From Stentor coeruleus (taxonomy: Eukaryota > Ciliophora > Heterotrichea > Heterotrichida > Stentoridae): a stretch of 25,338 bases of DNA. The DNA lies in NCBI GenBank assembly GCA_001970955.1, contig MPUH01001039.1:1-25338 (forward strand). The letters run 5' to 3'. Numbering within the stretch: the first letter of the stretch is position 1; every line of letters begins with the position of its first letter. The notes under the pieces were generated by a model. The model worked only from the letters and a program-made list of their open reading frames with translations. It searched no databases and was not told where the DNA came from. Positions 1-8,508 of the stretch are shown here, piece after piece. The position numbers and the translations under genes were made by a program.

Positions 1-46
1 CCCTAACACCCTAACACCCTAACACCCTAACACCCTAACACCCTAA
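1..46. repeat. Telomere, C-strand (CCCTAACA)n
   Basis: Five perfect copies of CCCTAACA followed by a partial CCCTAA lie at the very start, reading towards the chromosome interior on the + strand. The orientation (C-rich strand 5' to 3' at the left end) is that of a true chromosome terminus. This 8-nt unit is the telomere repeat described for heterotrich ciliates (Stentor, Blepharisma). It differs from the Tetrahymena unit CCCCAA. The junction to unique sequence is abrupt at base 47. Confidence 0.97.
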
Positions 47-2646
47 TTCGCTTTTACATAAATGAATTTATTTTGATATATTAATGATTTTATATTTGAG
101 AATGGTTTTTAATTCCAATAATTATTAAACACTAAAAGCTTATCCTGTTTTAAACTATATTTCTCAGATTAAACATCAATTTATTCTCAATTAAACATTA
201 ATTTAATTTTAAAACTTTGAAAAATAATACTAATATTATTCAAAGCTCATAAACAATAGTTCCACTAATAGATATAAAAATAAATTGAATAGTTATGATT
301 AATGAACTTTAAGCATTACAATCATATTATTACCTTTGAAATGCTTAAGCTTAATACTAGGCTAATGCTAGGGTTATATGCTTTGGATAAAAAGACAAGA
401 ATTTTCTTAGAATCAATTGTAGTAAATATTATGCAGAACTTATACTAAGTCAAATACTATATTTTTATATGAGACGCAGAATTTGTGCATGATGTAAACC
501 TCAAAAACTCTAAGCTCAAATCTTGAGCTTAAAGTAATTTGGTTAGATTGCTTCCTAGGCTTAATAAACAATTAGTAATTAATTTTCGATTTTTAATATA
601 ATTGAATGTATTATTGAAAGGTAAATATTTTTAATAAATGAAGTGGAAAAGAAATGATGTGATGTTTGGCAGATTTTTTATTGTATAAAAAAGTATGAGG
701 TTTATTACATAGATTATGATTAAATCTTGAGTAATTTTACAGACTTATGCTTAGATTTTAAGTAATTATAATAAGATTGTGGTTAAGTTGAATGCTATAC
801 AAATTTTAGGTTTAGTTTCTAAGTGTTTGGCTTTCAAGTGCAAAGTTCATAATAATTTTATAAGGTATTTCATTTATATTGAACTAAATTAAATAAGAGT
901 ATTTAATTTCTTCTAACACTATACTATACATAAAAAACATATAAAAATGCATACATAACTCAAAATACAATCTCCCTCGCAATCCTCATCGCCCCTAAAT
1001 CTTAAAAAAAATAATCTTTCATATATAAAAAGCAACTTAATAGCTTAAGTATTTAAATAATTATATCTCTTGAAAAATTTCAATAACTTATTCTCAGGAA
1101 GCATAGAAAATCTAGACTCAAAGCATGAAAAGCCGTAAAATAATAAAGCAATTTTTAAAGTCACTCATAAAAAACAAACCATGAAGGTTTTTCAAGTTCA
1201 TTAATCCTAAACCTCAATAATAACCTAGAATAAAACCAAGCCTCAAGAAAACTAGTAAGAATAACTAAAATAGTCCTGAAACCCAAAAGACCAAAAAAAT
1301 TTACTACTAGTTTTTATAAGAGAAGTATATCAATGCATCAAAAAGCTTATTATACCTAGAAAATGTAATAGAAGCATAAAAAAATAAAATGATTAAGTCA
1401 AGAAGGTGTTAAAAATAGACAAATAATCAAAAAAGTGATTGCCAAAACTAATTAAGTTGCATAAACAAGATTCGATAGTATCTACATATTAAGTAGCATT
1501 GATGCAGAAGTTAATCAAATATTTTTTACAAAGAAAGTTAATTTTAACTATGAGTAAAAATTAAAATCAAATATTCATGAAGGGAATCTTATAACTTATT
1601 GCCATAAATGCAAAAGGAGACTGTTAGTGTAATGCTACAGAAGAAGTTCAAAGGATTTAGAGATTTAAAGATTTTATTTTTTTGTTGCTGTAGTTCTTTG
1701 ATACAAAAAGTAAAGTTATTTTATGCCGTATGCTTGGAAGCGCTAGTGAAAACTAATTAGATAGAGATGATTTCTTTTATGTCATAGCAAATTAAAAAAT
1801 TAAAGATGATTAAATTATAAGGAAGAAGGAATGAGATAGGATAGAATATTAAGATTTGTTAGATTTTTAAGTATTGAAGATAAAAATATAGCAATTTTTA
1901 TTTATAGTAAAGAGTTAAAAAAAAGATATTTGGTTGTTGGCAAGGAGGTTGAATGGATGAGGGTTTTAATAAAGTAATAATTTATGAAAATTATTAAGGA
2001 TGGGAGGATTAAGAGTTAAAATAATTTCTTATGCCCTATAATTAAATAAAATTATAATATCTAAAAAAATTTATCTGGGATTGATATAATTAGAGTATTT
2101 ATATATATGTTTATTAAAATTTTTAAACGCTAATAAGGTAGTTAATGTATGACTAGGAAAAAAATATTTAGTGCTATAATAGATATAAACTCATAAAGAT
2201 GCTTATTTTTTTTAATAAATATTATAGAACAAGAAGCTCCATAAATAAGTTCTATTTTATAATAATGTGATATTCAAGTGTATTCTAGATATATTTTTTA
2301 TGTCACAAAAAAATTAATTCAGCTACCCAAAAGAAAATTTCCTTAAAATCCTAACCATATTATACTAAATTTTTCCATTCCACTAACTCGCGCCATTTTC
2401 AAACCTATTTAATTTTCATATCCCTTACCTGCAACAAAATCTACTTCAATTATCACTTACTTTTCAAAAGCTCATTAATTCACATTCCTTAATTCTTATA
2501 AAATTCCTTATTTTATCCACATCTTAAACCTATAATTTCCCTCTACATCTTATCCTAATCCATCATAAACTCTAAAACCAACATTTTTTAATATTTTCTC
2601 ATTTTAATACAATTGAATATTAAAAATTAGAAATACACTAACTAAA
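47..2646. other. Gene-free subtelomeric region
   Basis: This is 2.6 kb of very AT-rich DNA without a convincing gene. No standard-code reading frame of useful length exists on either strand. Strand composition changes in patches: about 960-1330 and 2290-2640 are C-rich and nearly free of G on the + strand, while about 1500-2030 is G-rich. Between about 1500 and 2330 one + frame has amino-acid content that looks protein-like apart from many TAA/TAG codons. That is described as a weak finding and not called as a gene. No tandem subtelomeric satellite was seen. Confidence 0.6.
511..531. repeat. Short perfect inverted repeat (9-bp arms, 3-nt loop)
   Basis: TAAGCTCAA and TTGAGCTTA flank a 3-nt loop ATC. 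It lies in the gene-free subtelomere with no adjacent gene, so no terminator or regulatory role can be assigned. In DNA this AT-rich a chance hairpin is possible. Confidence 0.4.
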
Positions 2647-4206
2647 CTAAAATCCTAGTCCTGAAACCCTCTTAATCATCGATCCTGCAGCTGATACATT
2701 ATTAAGCCCAAGTAAAGTGTCTTTCCATTTCACTTCATTCAAATTATATTCATTATAAGGATATAAGCACTCATTCCACGATGTAAATAACAACATATCA
2801 TTGGGTCTTGTATTTCCCCAATTATACCTTGAAAACGAGTCTTCAATATCTTCAATTTTATGAAACTTATCCTTAAGTGCTTCCACCAAACTCTCAATAC
2901 CTTTACTAGTATTTTCTAGCTTTCCAAGACTAAGTCCTCTTGTCACTCTTTGAAATAATGCTTTTCTTATAAGCCTTGCAAGAACTTTTTCAACCCTTTT
3001 AAGTTTTTTGCTTAGATCTCTACTGACAAAATATATAAGCACACTTATAAGACTAAAAACAAAGGAACTAACAGACACGACAATCCAAAAAATCATAACA
3101 TAAGTGTTTGAGAAATTGTCTTGGATTTTGACAATCGGGTCATGCATTTCATTTTTATCTGCACATACGATCATATAATACGTTATATTATTTATTCCTT
3201 TAGGTTGAATGCTTTGTTTAACTGACATATATGCTGTACCATTTGAATCAGTAAAATCAAAACGTGTTCCATCAGGAGCTTCTTGCATTGAAGCCCATTT
3301 GTTTGAGTTGACTCCTGTCACTGTATCGTCAAAAATTCTTAAAGACGTTGATGAAGTATCAGGTTGAACCCAAGTTGAAGGCATTGAGACTAGAATTCCT
3401 CCAGTACTAACAAGTAGAGTGAAACCTTTGTTGAGAATTTGAATTTCTGAAGCTATATCTATAAAGTTGTCTAAATTAATATCTATGCCTGAAACACCAT
3501 AAATAGTTTTATTGATGCTTTCTATTATCCCTTGAGAGACTGAAAAAGTCCAATTACCATTTGTACTATCTTGATATGGCTCAGTTATTATCACATCCCC
3601 CGGGTTTTCACTAGCTTTGTAGTACCACTCACGGACCAAAGGGGTAAAAGTCCTGTCTTCAATGTACTGAGCAGGATAAGAATATATAATTTCATCATAT
3701 TCAAAACCCATGTACATTTTACGGTAACTTTGGGTATATAATATTGGGTAAAAATAGTCCATTGAGCACACTTTGTGTTCAAGATTTGCACCACCTGGGC
3801 TTAGAGCTTCTTGTCTACTCATAAATGCCCCTTGGCCATAGTCTATCATGCTTGGGTCTAAGCTAGTATCAATTAGTGGCAAACCATATGTTAAAGTTAG
3901 AGCGTCGGTATCACCATAACCGAGAATGTCCACGCCTATTTGATGGAAAACTTTTAAGTCATCAACGTAGTTTGTGATTTCACTAGCAAAGAAAGATGCC
4001 TTGTTTTTGGCTAGGTCTTGCATTTGTCGTAGCAAACTTTCTTCAATAGATATTGTAGAGGAGTCAGCTATACTGTTACGTAGCCAATCTAGTTGAAACT
4101 TTGTGATAACTACTAAAATCAAAGTTAAGAAGAATGCTGAGCTTATAAACACAACTTGTAGTTGACGGCCTAATGACCATCTACTAAAATCTTCACGGAA
4201 ACCCAT
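2647..4206 (-). CDS. Membrane protein with extracellular dCache-type sensor domain, no recognised output domain
   Basis: A 519-aa protein. A hydrophobic segment at about residues 14-35 and a second at about 369-393 bracket a roughly 330-residue loop predicted to lie outside the cell. In this loop, about residues 186-250 carry the typical dCache pattern: R-x-W-Y-x-K-A, then ITEPYQD, then a YGVSGIDI strand. Cache domains bind small ligands in chemoreceptors, sensor kinases, cyclases and calcium-channel alpha2-delta subunits. After the second membrane segment only a basic, helical juxtamembrane stretch and a short tail remain (about residues 394-519), with no kinase, cyclase or phosphodiesterase signature. 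The gene ends in TAG. It is the gene nearest the telomere, and PP1 lies 175 nt upstream on the same strand. It could be a receptor working through partners, or a receptor that has lost its output domain. The ligand is unknown. Confidence 0.8.
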   Translation of the reverse strand: MGFREDFSRWSLGRQLQVVFISSAFFLTLILVVITKFQLDWLRNSIADSSTISIEESLLRQMQDLAKNKASFFASEITNYVDDLKVFHQIGVDILGYGDTDALTLTYGLPLIDTSLDPSMIDYGQGAFMSRQEALSPGGANLEHKVCSMDYFYPILYTQSYRKMYMGFEYDEIIYSYPAQYIEDRTFTPLVREWYYKASENPGDVIITEPYQDSTNGNWTFSVSQGIIESINKTIYGVSGIDINLDNFIDIASEIQILNKGFTLLVSTGGILVSMPSTWVQPDTSSTSLRIFDDTVTGVNSNKWASMQEAPDGTRFDFTDSNGTAYMSVKQSIQPKGINNITYYMIVCADKNEMHDPIVKIQDNFSNTYVMIFWIVVSVSSFVFSLISVLIYFVSRDLSKKLKRVEKVLARLIRKALFQRVTRGLSLGKLENTSKGIESLVEALKDKFHKIEDIEDSFSRYNWGNTRPNDMLLFTSWNECLYPYNEYNLNEVKWKDTLLGLNNVSAAGSMIKRVSGLGF

Positions 4207-4381
4207 ATTTTGTTTTATATATTACGTATAAAAACATATCTAAATTATAAACTCAATCAAATATAATTAAATCAAAAATAATGTATATGCAACCTTGTCC
4301 ATTTGAAAATATTTTTGTCACCTTTCAAAATAGTCTTAATAATTTTTTCTAAATATTTAATAATTCTAAAAAACTATCAAG

Positions 4382-5353
4382 TTAAGCTGCACTTTTTTTA
4401 TTACCTCCTTTTGTAGGTGGTGTATAAGGTCTTGCCCCTGTTGGTTGTGGAGTTTTCTTGTCTGTTGGTTTTAATATTTGAAAACTACACATCAAACTTT
4501 CGTCAACACTCATCATTGCCCCTGAATTATCGAATTCCCCACAATAATTAGGTGCAGAAAATACAGTGACAAGTTGCCGCTTAGCAAAAAATTCATAACC
4601 ATCTTCGACAACCTGATGAGCTCTGCATACCAGGTCTAGGTCATGTTTTCTTAAAAAATTAGACACGATGTCATTGCCAAATGTAAAACTTACCCCTCGA
4701 TCATTGTCTCCCCAACCTTGGACGTCAGCATCTGGGTCGCTCCAAAGAAGGTCACAAAGCAACCCTGTGTCTGGTACATCTACAGGTCGCATAATTCTCC
4801 TGATTTGCTCCATATTTGAAAGTTCTGGGCTCAGGCCGCCGTGCATACAGAAGATTTTATCGTCAATGATCGCAGCGATTGGTAAACAGTTAAAGCAATC
4901 TGTAAAAGTCTTCCAAAGTTTAATATTATACCTGCGTTTACACTCATCGTAAAACCCATAAATTCTATTAATAGATGCGCATTCATGATTGCCTCTTAAA
5001 AGGAAAAAATTTTCTGGGTATTTAATCTTGTACGCTAATAAAAGACAAACTGTTTCCAAAGATTGCTTACCACGATCTACATAGTCTCCAAGAAAAAGAT
5101 AGTTAGCATCTGGAGGAAAACCACCATATTCAAACAATCTAAGCAAGTCGTAGTATTGGCCATGAACATCGCCGCAGACTTTGAGTGGCGCTTCTAATTC
5201 TAAGAGTATTGGTTGAGACATGAAAATATCCCGAGATTTTAAGCAGAGGCTTCTAACTTCTTGTTCTGTTAGATTCACTTGTCTGCCTGGTCTTGCTTGC
5301 TTGACTTCTAAGAGCTTTTCAAGAATAGAATCAATGTCTATGTCTGAACCCAT
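4382..5353 (-). CDS. Serine/threonine protein phosphatase PP1, catalytic subunit
   Basis: A 323-aa phosphoprotein phosphatase of normal family length. It removes phosphate from Ser/Thr in many substrates, directed by regulatory subunits, in nucleus and cytoplasm. All metal-binding and catalytic signatures are present: GDVHG (61-65), GDYVDRG (89-95), RGNHE (120-124), HGG (171-173), and the beta12-beta13 loop [11 protein letters not shown] (266-276) that binds inhibitors. [17 protein letters not shown] near the C-terminus is diagnostic of PP1 rather than PP2A or PP2B. The tail keeps a TPP motif (311-313) where animal PP1 has its inhibitory CDK site, but the Arg that follows it there is Thr here. 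The ATG is the only Met ahead of the conserved domain. The gene is intronless and ends in TAA. Recognition is secure; which isoform it represents cannot be said. Confidence 0.97.
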   Translation of the reverse strand: MGSDIDIDSILEKLLEVKQARPGRQVNLTEQEVRSLCLKSRDIFMSQPILLELEAPLKVCGDVHGQYYDLLRLFEYGGFPPDANYLFLGDYVDRGKQSLETVCLLLAYKIKYPENFFLLRGNHECASINRIYGFYDECKRRYNIKLWKTFTDCFNCLPIAAIIDDKIFCMHGGLSPELSNMEQIRRIMRPVDVPDTGLLCDLLWSDPDADVQGWGDNDRGVSFTFGNDIVSNFLRKHDLDLVCRAHQVVEDGYEFFAKRQLVTVFSAPNYCGEFDNSGAMMSVDESLMCSFQILKPTDKKTPQPTGARPYTPPTKGGNKKSAA

Positions 5354-5678
5354 TTATAAATGCTTTTGATGAAGAATGATATGCAATACGAATTTACGAA
5401 AATATAGTTTTAAAAAAAGTGTAGGTTTCATGAAAAAATCTTGTATTTTTTGGTTTAGAAGAGGAAATAAAGTTTTTTTGATGAAACTGAATAAGATTGA
5501 GTAATATTAAATTTAGAGGATAAGTTTGGGGTGAAATTTATAAAAGTTTTATCGTATTATGTGAAAACATAGAAAACCTATTATCCTTAAGGAAAAAACT
5601 ATTATGAAAATTTTTTCTTCGCATTTCAGTATATAAAAAAGCTTTTAAAATCTCTGATATTTATATATCTAACCTTAT
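5354..5678. other. Intergenic, AT-rich
   Basis: 325 nt between the PP1 start codon and the 3' remnant of the left TPR pseudogene. It must hold the PP1 promoter. No motif stands out and no reading frame is present. Confidence 0.6.
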
Positions 5679-5909
5679 TTATTCTATATTTATAACGCTT
5701 TTAGACTTCTTAAAATAATTCATTTCAATCTTTGCAGCTTTCATACAACCCACTGATTTATTCCTTATATACACTTTTTCTTTCACATTCTCATCTTTTT
5801 CACAACAAAAAGTCTCTTCCATATTATTTTCAGTAAATTTATAAACATTTTTAACCTTTTTCATCCATGGCACTTCAGGTCTTATCTGTATATCATAATG
5901 TTCAAGCAT
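5679..5909 (-). pseudogene. 3' remnant of an inverted TPR-family paralogue
   Basis: A 76-codon reading frame whose start matches the C-terminus of the intact TPR gene at 8509-11509. RPEVPW followed by K-V-x-x-x-Y-x-FTE is present in both (RPEVPWMKKVKNVYKFTE here, RPEVPWLAKVNDKYMFTE there). The roughly 40 codons after this match have no counterpart in the intact copy, whose C-terminus is shorter. This piece is collinear, on the same strand, with the 5' remnant at 6892-7712, but several hundred codons of TPR region are missing between them and a transposase remnant occupies that place. An expressed short protein cannot be excluded, though the homology argues for a gene relic. Confidence 0.7.
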
Positions 5910-5989
5910 TTTAATTGGATTTCTCTTAGAAATATATAAGTGAAATTATCTATGAGTATATATATAAAAATTAAAGAGTATATAAGAAA

Positions 5990-6900
5990 TTCTTTTAAAA
6001 AAATTTAATTATTTTTCTGAGGGCCTGCATTATCACTGATTTCTGAATATCTTCAAAAAAATTCTATAGTTCTTGCTTGTTAAATCTGCGTCATATGTAT
6101 AAGTTTAAATGAGGTCTTGTATTAACTGTTCTGTTTCTTGATGCGATATAATGCTTTAACCCATTCCATGTGCCTTCAATAGCATTTGTAGTAGCACCAG
6201 TCTCAGGATCAGTATAATTTTCGCTGTGATTGATAGTGAAATGATCATAGTATCTTTTAAGCAATTATACCCTTTCCAGTAATTAGTGACTATAATTGAG
6301 CCTCTTTAGACATGCTGTAGAGTAATTTTGGTTAAAGTTTTTATGTTGCAATCAGGAACTTAGATTAAAATACTTTTTTTCAAGAGTTTCCTCAACTCCT
6401 CCAAGAACCCATATTTTTTCTACGTAATGTTTTCGATTATATTTTTGTAAACAAAATTTGCATTCATCAATCTAAACTAAAATATTCTCCACCGATCATT
6501 TTATTAGCTGATGCTAAATATGCTGAATTCTATCTTGAAATTTATGAAAATAATCCATTACTGCATTTTTATTTAGACCAGTTAAACTCGATGCTTATTT
6601 TACTCGAACTTTATGAAGTCATAAATTACCTAAAAGTAAGATTGTGCAGCATTTTTTATTACTAGCTTCAAATATGATGAATTTTTTAGCACTGACTTTT
6701 TCCAGCAATTCTGATCAATATAATTAAATTTCGACAATTTATTACTTAATAGTATTTTTCTATAACATTTTGGGTATCTTTTAACTTGTGGAAATACAGA
6801 TTTGCTGAAAAGATATTGAATATCTGCATTTTTATCAAAGAATATCTTATTAAATCAGGTAACAAATTAGTATCATCAAATGGTCTACCATTTATATTAG
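5990..6900 (-). mobile_element. Degenerate Merlin/IS1595-type (ISXO2-like) DDE transposase
   Basis: Reading the minus strand through several frameshifts and stops recovers a Merlin-like transposase in the right order. First comes a zinc-finger-like N-terminal part (SVFPQVKRYPKC near 6790, then NCWKKSV near 6700). The first catalytic block is IDECKF with a following IWVLGGVEE (about 6467-6385). Then VPDCNIKTL, and the second block VTNYWKGYNCL, where the usual Asp is Asn (AAT). Last is the C-terminal block NHSENYTDPETGA and TNAIEGTW with the third acidic residue (about 6238-6165), then RPHLNLYI-stop-RRF, where the family usually has Trp before the Arg pair and the codon here is TGA. These blocks are hallmarks of the family. 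Frameshifts occur near 6840, 6680 and 6240, and stops lie between. The element sits between the 5' and 3' parts of the left TPR pseudogene. I could not find convincing terminal inverted repeats or a target duplication, so its ends are approximate. Confidence 0.85.
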
Positions 6901-7712
6901 CTCTTCAAAACTTTTAACTTGGAAAAAGTTTATAAAAATCTTAGGCTCATCCAAAGTTTGAGAAACATAGCCGATTTTCATATAGCATAAAGCTTTATAA
7001 TACCCTGCTTTAGTATCTTCAGGGTTTTTTAACAATTTTTCAGACAAATCAAGAGCTTTGGGGTAGTTTTTCTTTTTTAAATATCTTTTGATTAGCAAAT
7101 ATGGGGTTGATACTAAGCTTTTTACATTCCTCCTACGGTTTTGGTTTGAGAAAACCTCAGCACTTTTATAAATAATTGATATAGCAAGTCCTGGAAGCGG
7201 ACTAGATTTATTACTTGGGCATTTTGGGTGGGATGCAGTCTTAGAACTAGATAGGCTGATCCTAGTTGGTATTATTTTATAAGGTGAAGTTTGGAGAAGG
7301 AATTTTACTTTAAGTTGGCTAATAGATGGGGTTTTTATGCTTGAAGAAACGGTTTTTAAGCATAAGGGGCTTGAGTTTGAAGTCTTTTCATGAACCGAGG
7401 TTTTGAGTTTGATGAAAAGTAAGATTCATTGTGGTTTAGGGCGTTGGGTCTTAGTTTAATTTTTTCCCTATGTGGCTTATATGAGGATTTTGGAGAGAAT
7501 TCACAGGATAACATATTTATATATTTTAAAATAGACTTTGGAAGAAGAAGGATGATAGTATGGAAATATAAGTTGGGATTCTTTAAAGAATAAGAAATGT
7601 GGGAAGATGGGGGAGAAATTTGATAAATGAGTTGGCGGAATAGGGTTAGTGTTTTAGTATGGATTTGGTGTTTGGATTTTTGATGTTGATTTGTTTGAAG
7701 ATTGGGTTCCAA
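6892..7712 (-). pseudogene. 5' remnant of an inverted TPR-family paralogue
   Basis: Two overlapping minus-strand frames. One starts with ATG at 7712 and runs 118 codons through a Ser/Pro/Asn-rich basic region. The other is open from about 7425 down to a stop at 6892 and continues the same kind of low-complexity sequence into a TPR helix pair. The pair includes KKKNYPKALDLSEKLLKN and YYKALCYMKIGY, which align with NRKQYENALSILKGIKDE and LQAICYMHMMDY of the intact copy (residues about 163-200). The layout (basic N-terminal region of about 150 residues, then TPR) is the same as in the intact gene at 8509, which lies head-to-head with it. The frame change near 7380 and loss of homology near 6930, where the transposase begins, indicate a broken gene. 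A tiny intron at the frame change was considered, but no GT..AG pair of 15-16 nt was obvious. Confidence 0.65.
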
Positions 7713-8508
7713 ACTTTAAGAGTTTAAGGGTATTGAGAATTTTTATAATAAGAGCTTTAAATACTAGAAATGAATAGATAAATGTGGAAGAAAGGGTTTC
7801 TAACAGTTTTATGATTTTTGTATATTAGCAGTAATTTTCAATCTTAATCTTCAATAAAAACATATTATAGCTTTATAATTTACTGAATCATAATATATAA
7901 TATTTCGCTTTCCATATCTATTTTTCAATATTATAATTTGTATATTTGCGTTAGTTATATTAAAAAAATATTGAATATAATATGAAGCAATTTCCCCCCT
8001 TCTAAAAGTTTCTCTCAATCTCAGCAAATTTAATAATCTCAATTTCATAAATATTTACATCAAAAAACTATCAATTTTTTCTAAAAAGGCTATTTATTAC
8101 CTAAGATAAAAGATAACAATAATATATTCCATAATATACTATAAATTTATTATTTCAAAACAATTAATTAAAATAGATAATAAAATTCTAAAATACAACT
8201 TGATTAATTTTTTGATCTAAAAAAACTATTAAAATATCATAAATCGAGTTATCAAAACTACTTCTAATCGAAAACAAAAATTTAATCCTATTCTACACAC
8301 ACTAGCAAATACTAACTGAAAAAATCTCTAACTTCTAAACCAAACTTATTCTAATCCAGACCTTCTAAAGCACCCAAACACAAAAAAAAATTATGACATT
8401 TTATTAAAGCACAAAACTTTATCCTAGACTACACTCACAATTACTCATAAAATAATCATTTTCATTAAATCTTTATCGATAAGTTTTTTATTAGGAATTA
8501 TAATAATC
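7713..8508. other. Intergenic between head-to-head TPR copies
   Basis: 796 nt of AT-rich DNA separating the inverted pseudogene from the intact TPR gene. It is the only place for the promoter of the intact gene. The proximal 130 nt before the ATG at 8509 is C- and A-rich and nearly free of G. No specific regulatory motif is recognised. Confidence 0.5.

Noticed and set aside
4668..4952. 94-codon plus-strand frame opposite the PP1 gene
   Set aside because: It is a translation of the complement of a highly conserved phosphatase and has no features of its own.
5990..6960. Terminal inverted repeats and target duplication for the Merlin relic
   Set aside because: I compared the sequence just outside both ends of the coding blocks and found only AT-rich partial similarity, not a convincing repeat.
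7851..8048. 65-codon minus-strand frame between the head-to-head TPR copies
   Set aside because: Ile/Tyr/Asn-rich content and short length fit chance in AT-rich DNA; no similarity to the TPR family or the transposase.
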